Below, piece by piece: positions 17,593-25,204 of a stretch of 64,000 bases of DNA. Every line of letters begins with the position of its first letter. Position 1 is the first letter of the stretch. The notes below the pieces were generated by a model. That model ran no database searches, had not been told where the DNA came from, and saw nothing but the letters and a program-made list of their open reading frames with translations. Both the position numbers and the translations under genes were made by a program. The stretch comes from CAZDVQ01 sp964508975 (GTDB lineage: Bacteria; Bacteroidota; Bacteroidia; Chitinophagales; Saprospiraceae), in the NCBI GenBank assembly GCA_964508975.1, contig CAZDVQ010000018.1:1-64000 (forward strand). The letters are read 5' to 3'.

Positions 17593-17988
17593 ATGCCGTT
17601 TTCTTCAGCTTTTGTTGCGTCCTTGTTAAAGGCCCAAGCCGCTTGGGATGATAGATCCTATCACGAGCCTAAAACCCTGCTGATTAAAGGCAATGCGGCG
17701 CAATCAGCTGCTATAGCGCAGCAACTACAACAGTTGCAAGCTTTTGATGTTGATTTAATACAAGCCATTGGCTTACATCGCGATACAAGTGGCAATGCCT
17801 TGTTCCATGAATCTTTCCTGAATAAATTGCAACGCTGTGCCATTCCTCGCAGTCTTCAGATACAGCAATCCGAGGATGGCCTAGAATTACATGCAGCAAA
17901 TCTGGACTTGCTGGCCGGTTTGGCCTTGCTTCTATTACAAGATGGGCCATGGAATCCCTTGATCGATGAGCTGCTTTTAAACCTTTAG
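17593..17988 (+). CDS. Hypothetical cytoplasmic protein
   Basis: 131 residues, Leu/Ala/Gln-rich, no signal peptide, no recognised domain. The C-terminal third (LDLLAGLALLLLQDGPWNPL) is hydrophobic but interrupted by charged residues, so a buried helix is more likely than a membrane span. The stop is three bases before the start of the WG-repeat lipoprotein gene, a clear two-gene operon, probably transcribed from the TAATTTTG box at 17570. Function unknown. Confidence 0.7.
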   Translation: MPFSSAFVASLLKAQAAWDDRSYHEPKTLLIKGNAAQSAAIAQQLQQLQAFDVDLIQAIGLHRDTSGNALFHESFLNKLQRCAIPRSLQIQQSEDGLELHAANLDLLAGLALLLLQDGPWNPLIDELLLNL

Positions 17989-17991
17989 ATT

Positions 17992-19179
17992 ATGCCGAAA
18001 ACTCGTTTTCCCGCTGTTGCACCCAAACGTTTGGGGCTGATAAGCGCCCTGCCGCTGCTGTTTGCAGTGGCTTGCAACAATGCGCCCAGTGAACAAGGCC
18101 AAAATCTGGACGATGCCATTCCGCAGCAAGAGGTCCTGGCTGGCCAAGGGCAAATTTGGGGCTATATCAATGCTGATGGAGCGCCTGTGATAGACCCCGT
18201 TTTTGAAGATGCCCGCAATTTTAGCGAGGGCCTAGCAGCCGTGAAACGCAATAAGCTGTGGGGTTATGTGGACAAACAAGGTAACGAGGTAATCGCAACT
18301 AGTTTTAGCAGCGCTGAATCGTTTCAGCAGGGCCTCGCGCAAGTGAGCGACACTAAAAACAAAGCAGGACTTATCGACAAAACCGGGGCCTGGGTGGTAC
18401 CCGCACTGTACGATCGCATTAAACACGAAGGTAGCAACAACGGTGTGCTGCCAGCCCAAAAAGACGGGCTCTGGGGCCTGATTGACTTGCAAGGCAATAT
18501 CATCTCGCAATGTATGTACGAGAACCTGGAACAATGGACCAACGGTATCTACATCGCGAAGCTCAATGGCATGTCGGGCGCCATTGATACCAAAGGCGAT
18601 ATCGTTATTCCATTCAATTACAGTGATTTACGTAAGCCCGCGGCAGGACTCTTGGCCTATAAACTGCAAGATAAATGGGGCTTTATGGATACCAAAGGTA
18701 AAATCCTTATTGCACCGAACTTTGCCAACGTGAGCGATTTTCAGCAAAACCTTGCTGGTGCCTCCGATGGTCAAGCTTGGGGCTTTATCGATAAGCAAGG
18801 CAAATGGGTACAAACGCCCGTGTACGAGGATATCTGGCCCGCAGGCGAGAACCTCTGGGGCATCATGGTGGATAGTCGCTACGCTTTTGCCAATGCCCAA
18901 GGCCAACCCATCGTAAGCGATACCTACGAACAGGTACTCATGTTTAGCGATGGCCTGGCCGGTATTCAAGTAAACGACCTCTGGGGTTATATCAACACCC
19001 AAGGCAAAGTGGTGATTGAACCACAATATGCCCTAGCTTGGAGCTTTAGCGAGGGTTTAGCCCGCGTAGCCAATAATGGTCAATATAGTTTTATTAACGG
19101 TAAAGGTGAAGTAATTTTCTCGGCCCGTTACCCTGATATCCGCGATTTTAGCGAGGGCCTAGCACGATACCGTAAATAG
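17992..19179 (+). CDS. WG-repeat lipoprotein
   Basis: 395 residues. The N-terminal signal has an extended basic region and a hydrophobic stretch ending LLFAVAC, a good lipobox, so a lipid-anchored envelope protein. The rest consists of about nine to ten WG repeats (KLWGYVDKQGNEVI, DKWGFMDTKGKILI, DLWGYINTQGKVVI), each of about 35-45 residues with the W-G-[YFL]-[IVM] core, a DxxG turn and an SEGLA spacer. WG-repeat proteins are widespread in Bacteroidota and are probably binding scaffolds; no ligand can be assigned. It is co-transcribed with the small gene three bases upstream. A palindromic period-7 tract follows its stop. Confidence 0.85.
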   Translation: MPKTRFPAVAPKRLGLISALPLLFAVACNNAPSEQGQNLDDAIPQQEVLAGQGQIWGYINADGAPVIDPVFEDARNFSEGLAAVKRNKLWGYVDKQGNEVIATSFSSAESFQQGLAQVSDTKNKAGLIDKTGAWVVPALYDRIKHEGSNNGVLPAQKDGLWGLIDLQGNIISQCMYENLEQWTNGIYIAKLNGMSGAIDTKGDIVIPFNYSDLRKPAAGLLAYKLQDKWGFMDTKGKILIAPNFANVSDFQQNLAGASDGQAWGFIDKQGKWVQTPVYEDIWPAGENLWGIMVDSRYAFANAQGQPIVSDTYEQVLMFSDGLAGIQVNDLWGYINTQGKVVIEPQYALAWSFSEGLARVANNGQYSFINGKGEVIFSARYPDIRDFSEGLARYRK

Positions 19180-19298
19180 TTATGAGAGCAAAGTGCAGAG
19201 AGCAGAATTTAGTGATGAGTTCAGAGAGCAGAATAATTAGGTTATTACACGCTGAACTAAAAACTTACGCTGCACTCAGCTCTCTGCTCTCATAACTT
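19179..19298. repeat. Period-7 tract forming an inverted repeat between convergent genes
   Basis: The left arm starts AGTTATGAGAGCA and the right arm ends TGCTCTCATAACT, a perfect 13-base inverted repeat. Both arms are built from GAGAGCA/TGCTCTC-like heptads. The right arm overlaps the last codons of the alkB-like gene. It could act as a bidirectional terminator, although T runs are lacking. Confidence 0.6.
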
Positions 19299-20319
19299 CT
19301 ATCTGTTTGTGCATTACCCTAAACCACAAGGGCGGTACCAAGGCCAGTAGCATCATGCCGGGATAGCCGGTTGGCATTTGCGGACTATGGTCAAAGTGGC
19401 GGAGCACCTGGAACTTACGGCTCGCATTATAATGGTGGTCGGAATGTCGTGACAACTCCAAAAGCAGTAAACGGCCCATCGTGTGGTTCGAGTTCCAAGA
19501 GTGGAAAGGCTGTACTTTCTCGTAAAAATCGTTTTCAGTGCGTTGGCGTTGTAAACCGTAGTGCTCGATATAATTCACGGTTTCGAGCAGCATGAACCCT
19601 ATGCTAGCGCCCGCCACAAAGTACAACATAACCAACCAACCGAAGCCCCAGGCAATACCTACCAATAAAGCCAATTGAACGATTTGATATACCAACATCT
19701 CGTTATGCAAAGTCCAGAAACCATGGCCTTGCTGTTTTAAGCGTTTAGCTTCGATTTTCCAGGCTGATAACCAACCCGCCGTGATGGTCCGAATGTAAAA
19801 GGCATAAATCGGCTCGCCATAACGGCTAGAGGCTGGGTCTTCAGGTGTAGATACATTTTTATGGTGGCCCCGGTTATGCTCTATGAAAAAATGCATGTAT
19901 AAACTGGTAGCCAGCAGTATTTTCGACATGAACTGTTCATACTTGGTGTTGCGGTGGCCCAACTCATGGGCGGCGTTTATGCCAAGTGTACCTGCCGATA
20001 TCCCATAGGCGACTGTCATACCCACGATACTGACAATATCTAACCCTGGCGTCGATATCCGGTACAAGAAATATCCTAATAAAGCGAGTTGTATAGGTAC
20101 CAACGACCAGATGAGCCAATCGTAGAGCGGGTTTTCCAAGGCTGCCTGCTCGGCTTCAGGACTCAAGTTGGTGGTTTTAGCTGGTAAAATCAGCTCCAAC
20201 ACTGGGATTAATCCAAAGGCATAGCCTAAGGCCAAAAACGACCACCAGCCGCCCAAGTAAAGCGATAAAAACACAAAAGCCGGGGCCGTATAAACGAATA
20301 AATAGGGTAGTATGCGCAT
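19276..20319 (-). CDS. alkB: Alkane 1-monooxygenase (AlkB family)
   Basis: 347 residues, integral membrane non-haem di-iron hydroxylase that oxidises terminal carbons of medium-chain alkanes using reduced rubredoxin. Several hydrophobic segments precede and separate the histidine boxes: HELGH (118-122), HNRGHH (148-153) and HSDHH with RKFQVLRHF near the C-terminus, plus NYIEHYGLQR, the AlkB signature that separates it from fatty-acid desaturases. It is somewhat shorter than the approximately 400-residue Pseudomonas enzyme, as usual for Bacteroidota homologues. The final residues (VMRAES) are encoded within a period-7 intergenic repeat, so the native C-terminus may have been replaced. No rubredoxin or rubredoxin reductase is adjacent; a TetR regulator lies upstream. 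Confidence 0.88.
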   Translation of the reverse strand: MRILPYLFVYTAPAFVFLSLYLGGWWSFLALGYAFGLIPVLELILPAKTTNLSPEAEQAALENPLYDWLIWSLVPIQLALLGYFLYRISTPGLDIVSIVGMTVAYGISAGTLGINAAHELGHRNTKYEQFMSKILLATSLYMHFFIEHNRGHHKNVSTPEDPASSRYGEPIYAFYIRTITAGWLSAWKIEAKRLKQQGHGFWTLHNEMLVYQIVQLALLVGIAWGFGWLVMLYFVAGASIGFMLLETVNYIEHYGLQRQRTENDFYEKVQPFHSWNSNHTMGRLLLLELSRHSDHHYNASRKFQVLRHFDHSPQMPTGYPGMMLLALVPPLWFRVMHKQIEVMRAES

Positions 20320-20370
20320 GGGTTTGAATTTTAGTGGGATTTGAATAAGCCATTCCTGTTCAGTACAATA

Positions 20371-20470
20371 CCCGGTCGAGCTTTGCTCGACCCAACCCCC
20401 GCTACCAACGGACGCAACGCGTCCTGTGCAGTGGAGGGGGTCGGCGCAACGCGCCGGGGGGAGGCGCCTA
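20371..20470 (-). repeat. Family II structured repeat, copy 1
   Basis: On the minus strand: GGCGCCTCCCCCC, hairpin GGCGC-GTT-GCGCC, CCCCCTCCACTG, hairpin GGACGC-GTT-GCGTCC, GGTAGCGGGGGTTGGG, then hairpin GGTCGAGC-AAA-GCTCGACC. It matches 25074-25166 in the constant parts, while the three hairpin stems differ with compensating changes. Confidence 0.8.
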
Positions 20471-20564
20471 GAACAGCAATAATGCCTTTTAGCTTACTTA
20501 ACTTCCCCAAAAATATAACCCAATCGGCAAAGATTTTAGCCGCTGCCGTACAATTTATTAAAAA

Positions 20565-21104
20565 TCATGCTTTTAGGCGATCTAGCCCCTTACGTATCTG
20601 TATCAAAAAGTCCTGTACCCACTGGTAAGTAAAATGCTCCTCGGTGAGTTGGAGGTAAAAGTTCTCACGGCTGAATTCCAGCAACTGTTGGGCAGTTTCG
20701 TGTTTCAGGCCAAAATAGGCCGACCATATAGGCATAAAAGCACTTTCAACCAGGTGGTTGGCTTGCTCAAAACAGGCTTTAAAGCCAGGCATTTGCCGAT
20801 GGATACGCAATTGCCGGTTGAAGCATAAATCGGTCTTGATTTCGAGAAACAGCTGCAATAAATCAGGATCTAGCCGTTTTAGGGTACCAGCCCGTTCCGC
20901 GATTTGGGTAGCCCTGATGATATGGTATTGCAGTAAGGCCGACTGGAACTGCTCCATATCGGCAAAAAGGTGGTAAAACGATGATTTACTCTTGTATACC
21001 TGCCGTGCCATCACCTCTACCTTGAGCCCTGCCGGACCTTCCTTGGCAAACAGCTCGTAGCCAATTTCTATCCAGGGCAGGGCTCTAAGGTTCGAGTGCG
21101 GCAT
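20565..21104 (-). CDS. TetR/AcrR-type transcriptional regulator
   Basis: 179 residues from the ATG at 21104; a TTG two codons upstream would also be in frame. The N-terminal helix-turn-helix is visible in WIEIGYELFAKEGPAGLKVEVMARQV-YKSKSSFYHLF (about 10-45), the standard TetR layout where SKSSFYHLF is the recognition helix. The C-terminal ligand domain is helical and not diagnostic. It lies between trhO, which ends seven bases away on the same strand, and alkB downstream, with family II copy 1 in the gap. Control of alkB or of lipid/hydrocarbon use is plausible but is inference from position. Confidence 0.8.
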   Translation of the reverse strand: MPHSNLRALPWIEIGYELFAKEGPAGLKVEVMARQVYKSKSSFYHLFADMEQFQSALLQYHIIRATQIAERAGTLKRLDPDLLQLFLEIKTDLCFNRQLRIHRQMPGFKACFEQANHLVESAFMPIWSAYFGLKHETAQQLLEFSRENFYLQLTEEHFTYQWVQDFLIQIRKGLDRLKA

Positions 21105-21110
21105 AATCAA

Positions 21111-22118
21111 TTATACTTTTCCTTTGGCGTAGCGTTTTGAGGCATGTTTGCCTTGACGCAATACGCGTTGTTGCTCGCCAGGTAAGTGTAGCAACGATTT
21201 ACACTCGATGCTGCAACAGTTATCAAATTTATCACGGCAGTTACGGCACTGGATGAACAGCAGGTTACAGGCCACGTTGGCGCAGTTGGTATGGTCGTCG
21301 CATACAGCGCCGCACTGGTGGCACTTGGCGATGATATGGCCCGAAATGCGTTCGCCGAGGCGTTCGTCAAACACGAAGTTCTTGCCGATAAACTTGTTTG
21401 GCAGGTTTTGGTCGCGGCATTGGCGGGCATATTCAATGATACCGCCATTCAGTTGAAAAACGTTTTCAAATCCTTTATGCTTGAACCAAGCCGAGGCTTT
21501 TTCGCAGCGAATGCCGCCGGTGCAATACATCAGGATGTTTTTATCCTTGTGTTCTTGCAGGATATCTTCCACAATCGGAAGCGAGTCGCGGAAAGTCTCC
21601 ACGTCAGGCGTGATAGCGTTTTCAAAGTGCCCAACCTCGCTTTCGTAGTAGTTGCGCATATCAATGATGACCGTGTTGTCTTGGCTGGCCAGCTCGTTAA
21701 ACTCGGCAGCGTTAAGGTGTTGGCCGCAATTGGTCACGTCGAAAGTATCATCGTTGAGGCCATCTGCCAGTATTTTGTGGCGGACCTTGATGGTGAGCTT
21801 CAGGAACGATTTGTCGAATTGCTCCACCGCAATGTTCAAACGAATACCATCCAGGAATGGAATCTCGTACAGGTGATCGCGGAAAGCTTCAAAGTTGTGG
21901 CGTGGCACCGATATTTGTGCGTTAATGCCTTCTTCGGCCACGTAGGTGCGCCCCAGCACGCCCAGCGACTCCCAATCGCGGTAAAGGTTGTGGCGGAACA
22001 AAGCGGGGTCGGTAATTTTTGCGTACTGGTAAAAAGAGAGCGTCACACGATCGCCAGGTTCTTGTTCCAAACGCTTTAGCAGCTCCTCGCGGGAGTACTT
22101 GTTGTGTAGTTGTGCCAT
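21111..22118 (-). CDS. trhO: tRNA uridine(34) hydroxylase, rhodanese family
   Basis: 335 residues from the ATG at 22118 (MAQLHNKYSREELLKRLEQ). A longer open frame runs back to 22460, but that part is translated repeat DNA. An N-terminal acylphosphatase-like domain is followed by a rhodanese domain with the active-site loop MYCTGGIRCEKA, and a Cys-rich C-terminal tail with four Cys-x2-Cys or Cys-x3-Cys pairs, typical of the YceA/TrhO family. Members hydroxylate uridine 34 of tRNAs using prephenate-derived pathway products or oxygen. Start choice follows the family's usual beginning and avoids repeat sequence. The stop almost abuts the TetR gene. Confidence 0.88.
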   Translation of the reverse strand: MAQLHNKYSREELLKRLEQEPGDRVTLSFYQYAKITDPALFRHNLYRDWESLGVLGRTYVAEEGINAQISVPRHNFEAFRDHLYEIPFLDGIRLNIAVEQFDKSFLKLTIKVRHKILADGLNDDTFDVTNCGQHLNAAEFNELASQDNTVIIDMRNYYESEVGHFENAITPDVETFRDSLPIVEDILQEHKDKNILMYCTGGIRCEKASAWFKHKGFENVFQLNGGIIEYARQCRDQNLPNKFIGKNFVFDERLGERISGHIIAKCHQCGAVCDDHTNCANVACNLLFIQCRNCRDKFDNCCSIECKSLLHLPGEQQRVLRQGKHASKRYAKGKV

Positions 22119-22218
22119 ATTTATAGGATATGGGGTTAATAAATAGCCCATGGCCGGGGTCTGAGTTACAAGCTTAGTCCTGCCGTGGGCTGCAAAGATA
22201 CAATTTTTTGATTTTATT

Positions 22219-22367
22219 GGGCACCCCGGCTCGCGTTGCTCGCCGTCGCTATGTTCCGCGGCTCGCTGTCGCTCGGCCCTGCGCCGCCGAGGGCAGGGGC
22301 AAGCCCTGCCCCTACAATGCGGCGGCTTGGTCTGGCCCTTCGGGCCACCGCTGCACAGCGCTGGTGC
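22219..22367 (+). repeat. Family I structured intergenic repeat, copy H
   Basis: Starts GGGCACC and ends CTGGTGC (paired GCACC/GGTGC). Subclass with the GTCTGGCCC hairpin. A family V palindrome (22291-22315) is inserted in the middle. It points toward the 3' end of the gene upstream region rather than following a co-oriented gene. Confidence 0.82.
22291..22315 (+). repeat. Family V palindrome, copy 2, nested in family I copy H
   Basis: GGGCAGGG and CCCTGCCC flank a GCAAG-type loop, followed by CTAC. Its insertion interrupts the family I consensus between CGGCCC and GGTCTGGCC. Confidence 0.65.
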
Positions 22368-22515
22368 TTGCGCTGGCTGCGCCAGCGGAGAGGGTTTAGG
22401 TTTTAGGGAAAAGGACAGGACGACACACCCACTCCGAAGGAGTGGACGGTCAGAACACATTTATTCACTTGTTTAGGGGGAGAACAATAGCTGCCCAAAG
22501 GGCAGCCCCTTTTGG

Positions 22516-22891
22516 TAGCCGCGGGTAAGCGTAGCGCAACCCGGGGTTTAATGCGACAACAGAAAACCCGTGGCGGCAAGCCGTTTAGGCAGGTGCGATA
22601 CAGGAATCGCCACGGAATGATAGCCGTACATCAAGTATTTTGCACTTTGTACGCAGCTTTATTTTGTGCCTCACCCCGCCGCTCTGCGGCGACCCTCTCC
22701 CCGGAAACGCTCGTAAACTCGCGTGCGGAGAGGGTTACAAGCCGTGCTAGGCGTGAAAGCCCCTCTCCACAACATGCGCAGCATGTGCCCCTGGAGAGGG
22801 GTGGCACGAGCGGCAGCTCGTGACGGGGTGAGGCACTATTAACGCTTACCGCCGCGCCAATGGCTTTGGTGATACTGCTTACCCGCGGCTA
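22516..22891. repeat. Nested inverted-repeat island (family III)
   Basis: Outer 15-base perfect inverted repeat TAGCCGCGGGTAAGC (22516-22530) and its complement (22877-22891). Inside lies a 13-base perfect stem GTGCCTCACCCCG (22666-22678) with its complement (22824-22836). Within that stem are further arms: 22678-22690 (GCCGC/GCGGC), 22692-22700 with 22737-22745 (ACCCTCTCC), 22760-22769 with 22792-22801 (CCCCTCTCCA), and 22805-22810 with 22817-22822 (CACGAG). A left-side arm pairs CCGTGGCG (about 22569) with CGCCACGG (about 22610). Overall it folds as a large cloverleaf in RNA or single-stranded DNA. Confidence 0.78.
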
Positions 22892-22962
22892 TGAGCATAC
22901 CGCTCCTTTGGAGCGGGTAGGTGCGATTGTGAAATTTGGGCTATGCACTAAATATCCCAAAC

Positions 22963-23376
22963 CTACTCATCAACTTCACCCTGCCGAATAAATACCAAGA
23001 AATCATCATATTTTTCAGGACTGAAGGTGGCGAAAAAGCTTAGGATTTGCGCATAATGCCTAAAGCATAATTCAAAGTAGTCGGCGCTGGGCAAGGTATG
23101 CCAAAGATCGGCTTTGGCTAAAGTGTCGGCGTACAGGAGCGGGTCGTTGTTTATATACCGCAACAGTAAAATAAAGGGAAAGGCTTGTTTTGGGGCACTC
23201 AAAGGCATGATATAACAATCGAAATAACCCCTGTCAAAATAAAGCCCAAAGCAGATGGTGTCATTCGTCCATTCATAGGTTTTGTACATGCCTATATCTT
23301 GCCCTTTAGTTTGGACAAAGCCCAATGCCGCTAACTGTTTTTCAGTTTCGCCGGTCATGTCCCAAAGTGCTATCAC
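22963..23376 (-). CDS. Hypothetical cytoplasmic protein
   Basis: 137 residues, no signal peptide or membrane segment. It is rich in aromatic residues (Phe, Tyr, Trp) and acidic at the C-terminus. No catalytic motif was recognised. The composition recalls small immunity-type or DUF proteins but no assignment is justified. It is isolated between the repeat island (22119-22962) and a heptad-repeat/family I gap, so it may be an accessory gene. Confidence 0.65.
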   Translation of the reverse strand: MIALWDMTGETEKQLAALGFVQTKGQDIGMYKTYEWTNDTICFGLYFDRGYFDCYIMPLSAPKQAFPFILLLRYINNDPLLYADTLAKADLWHTLPSADYFELCFRHYAQILSFFATFSPEKYDDFLVFIRQGEVDE

Positions 23377-23404
23377 GGTGTTTTATTTAGAAATTCTAAG
23401 TTAG

Positions 23405-23470
23405 ATTCATCGTTCATCGTTCATTGCTCATCGTTCATAGTTCATTGCTCATTGCTCATCGTTCATCATT
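23405..23470. repeat. Heptanucleotide (period-7) tract
   Basis: About nine consecutive heptads of the type TTCATNG/CTCATNG between the hypothetical gene and family I copy I. Confidence 0.75.
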
Positions 23471-23497
23471 AACCAAGGCCGCTTCGCGGCCTTGGTT
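23471..23497. terminator. Perfect hairpin beside family I copy I
   Basis: AACCAAGGCCGC and GCGGCCTTGGTT pair perfectly around TTC. On the minus strand it follows copy I and could stop transcription from the MFS gene, although it lacks a T run. Confidence 0.45.
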
Positions 23498-23499
23498 CT

Positions 23500-23598
23500 G
23501 CGTTAGCTGCCCGGAGGGCCGCGCCGCAAGGCGCGGGTGCGCAGCACGGAGCGACAGCGAACCCCGGAGGGGAGCGGCGGCCGAAGGCCGCAACGCCC
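23500..23598 (-). repeat. Family I structured intergenic repeat, copy I
   Basis: On the minus strand: GGGCGTT to CTAACGC, CCCTCCGGGCAGCT subclass, preceded by ATTCATCATTT heptads. The first eleven bases are duplicated (GGGCGTTTTGGGCGTT). Downstream of and co-oriented with the MFS transporter gene. Confidence 0.85.
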
Positions 23599-23656
23599 AA
23601 AACGCCCAAAACGAATAAATGATGAATTGAATAAATGATGAATTGATGATATCCTA

Positions 23657-24997
23657 TCATTCCGCCTCGGCTGTGGGTTTTGAATCTACGATAAAACAAG
23701 ATGCGGCGGCCAATACAAAACAAACGCCCGTGAGCAGCAAGGCATTACGCGGGTCGTCGCCCAATACGCTTTTGTAAATCAAAGGCACTGTAACCATGCT
23801 AATCATTTGTGGGATAACGATAAACATATTGAAAATACCCATGTACACGCCCAGGCGGTTGCTTGGAACCGTGTTGGCCAGCATGACGTATGGCATCGAC
23901 ATGATGGAGGCCCAGGCTAATCCAACCAGGGCCATACCCGCCATGGTGAAGTACACATCGTTGTGGAATTGCATGGAGAAGAAGCCAATGGCGCCGATAA
24001 TCAGGAACATGGCGTGCGTGTAACGATCTGATAAGCGCTTGGCAATGCCCGGGATGAAAAACGACACCGCGAAACAGGCTATGCTAAAGGTGGCTAAACC
24101 GAGGTTGCCCCATTGCGTGCCCTGGTCGAAACCACTGGGGTTACTAACGGCATCGGGCGCGTTGAAACAATGGCGGGCAATGGATACCGACAAAAACTGC
24201 CACATGAGCGGCAAGCCAAACCACGTGAAAAATTTAACCCACCAGAGCTGTTTCATGGTTTTTGGCATCTCTTTAAACGAGGCAAACACCTCCACAAATG
24301 GCGCAAAAAGGCCACGGTGCTTTTTCTTTTCGGCCAGAAACTCGTCCATATTGGCTGGTGGTTCTTCCGGTGTGGTGTAAATGGTGATAAAGATGGACAC
24401 CAGCATGACCACCGCACCAATGATGAAGGAGAATTTCACGAAATCAGGGATTTGCTCTAAACGGGTGCCACCCGGCGGCAAAATTACCGCAAAACCCAAG
24501 AGTAACAATATACTAGGCATGAGGTTAGCCAAGGTTTGCCCAAAACCCACGAAAAAACTCTGCATGGAAAAACCAAGTGGGCGCTGCGATAAAGGCAATT
24601 TATCGGCCACGAAAGCACGGAAAGGCTCCATCGCCACGTTGGCCCCAGCGTCGAGTATCCACATGAGGGAGGCTGCCATCCAAACCGTTTTAGAGTAAGG
24701 CATCATAACGAGTGCAATACTGGCTATGATAGCCCCTATGAGGAAAAACGGTCGTCTACGGCCAAACTTCGGGTGCCAGGTACGGTCGCTCACCGCCCCG
24801 ATAATGGGTTGAATGAGTAGTCCAGTAATCGGCCCGGCCAACCACAAAAGCGGCAGGCTCGACTCTTCAGCGCCGAGGTAACGATAAATAGGGCTCATGT
24901 TGGCTTGTTGCAAGCCGAATGCGTATTGTACGCCAAGGAAACCGAAACTCATGTTCCAGATTTGCCAGAAGGTTAGATTAGGTTTGTTGGAGGTCAT
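23657..24997 (-). CDS. MFS disaccharide transporter, SUT/SLC45-like
   Basis: 446 residues with about 12 hydrophobic segments. The loop after helix 2-3 reads GAVSDRTWHPKFGRRRPFFLIGA; the D-R-x(n)-FGRRRPF motif is the hallmark of the glycoside-pentoside-hexuronide/SUT-type sucrose and maltose symporters. The N-terminal FWQIWNMSFGFLGVQYAFGLQQAN is typical of the Bacteroidota branch of that group. It would import a disaccharide with protons across the inner membrane. Position supports this: a LacI regulator, a TonB receptor, a glycosidase and a sugar-kinase-like gene follow. Sucrose is the favoured substrate from motif similarity; maltose is the alternative. Confidence 0.85.
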   Translation of the reverse strand: MTSNKPNLTFWQIWNMSFGFLGVQYAFGLQQANMSPIYRYLGAEESSLPLLWLAGPITGLLIQPIIGAVSDRTWHPKFGRRRPFFLIGAIIASIALVMMPYSKTVWMAASLMWILDAGANVAMEPFRAFVADKLPLSQRPLGFSMQSFFVGFGQTLANLMPSILLLLGFAVILPPGGTRLEQIPDFVKFSFIIGAVVMLVSIFITIYTTPEEPPANMDEFLAEKKKHRGLFAPFVEVFASFKEMPKTMKQLWWVKFFTWFGLPLMWQFLSVSIARHCFNAPDAVSNPSGFDQGTQWGNLGLATFSIACFAVSFFIPGIAKRLSDRYTHAMFLIIGAIGFFSMQFHNDVYFTMAGMALVGLAWASIMSMPYVMLANTVPSNRLGVYMGIFNMFIVIPQMISMVTVPLIYKSVLGDDPRNALLLTGVCFVLAAASCFIVDSKPTAEAE

Positions 24998-25011
24998 TTT
25001 TGAGTTGGTAG

Positions 25012-25035
25012 TTGATAGTTAGTAGTTGGTAGCTA
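25012..25035. repeat. Heptanucleotide (period-7) tract
   Basis: AGTTGGT AGTTGAT AGTTAGT AGTTGGT-type heptads directly upstream of the MFS gene, in its 5' leader region. Confidence 0.65.
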
Positions 25036-25183
25036 GGCGAGCAAAGCTCGCCGAAGGTTCATTGTTCATTTGTAGCGCCTCCCCCCGGCACTGCGTGCCG
25101 ACCCCCTCCACTGCGCAGGCCGCTGCGCGGCGGCTGGTAGCGGGGGTTGGGCGAGCAAAGCTCGCCGAAGGTTCATTGTTCAT
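25036..25183 (+). repeat. Family II structured repeat, copy 2, between 34-bp direct repeats
   Basis: The core (25074-25166) shares with copy 1 the constant blocks GCGCCTCCCCCCGGC, CCGACCCCCTCCACTG and GGTAGCGGGGGTTGGG. Its hairpins differ compensatorily (GGCAC/GTGCC and GCCGC/GCGGC here). A 34-bp segment (25036-25069: GGCGAGC-AAA-GCTCGCC hairpin plus GAAGGTTCATTGTTCAT) is repeated exactly at 25150-25183, flanking the element. Confidence 0.78.
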
Positions 25184-25204
25184 AGTTCATCGTTCATTGT
25201 TCAT

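Larger units (their letters stand above)
22119..22962. other. Gene-free repeat island
   Basis: 844 bp without a credible gene. It holds family I copy H with an embedded family V palindrome, several small hairpins (about 22420-22515), and a 376-bp nested inverted-repeat structure (22516-22891), followed by a hairpin CCGCTCC-TTT-GGAGCGG (about 22900-22917). Confidence 0.7.

Noticed and set aside
20341..20628. Open frame of 95 codons upstream of alkB
   Set aside because: It overlaps family II copy 1 and the end of the TetR gene; composition is not protein-like.
22119..22460. N-terminal extension of TrhO
   Set aside because: The frame is open, but it translates family I copy H and other repeat DNA. 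The conserved protein begins at 22118.
22512..22823. Open frame of 103 codons in the repeat island
   Set aside because: It lies wholly within inverted-repeat sequence, with low-complexity Arg/Ser-rich translation.
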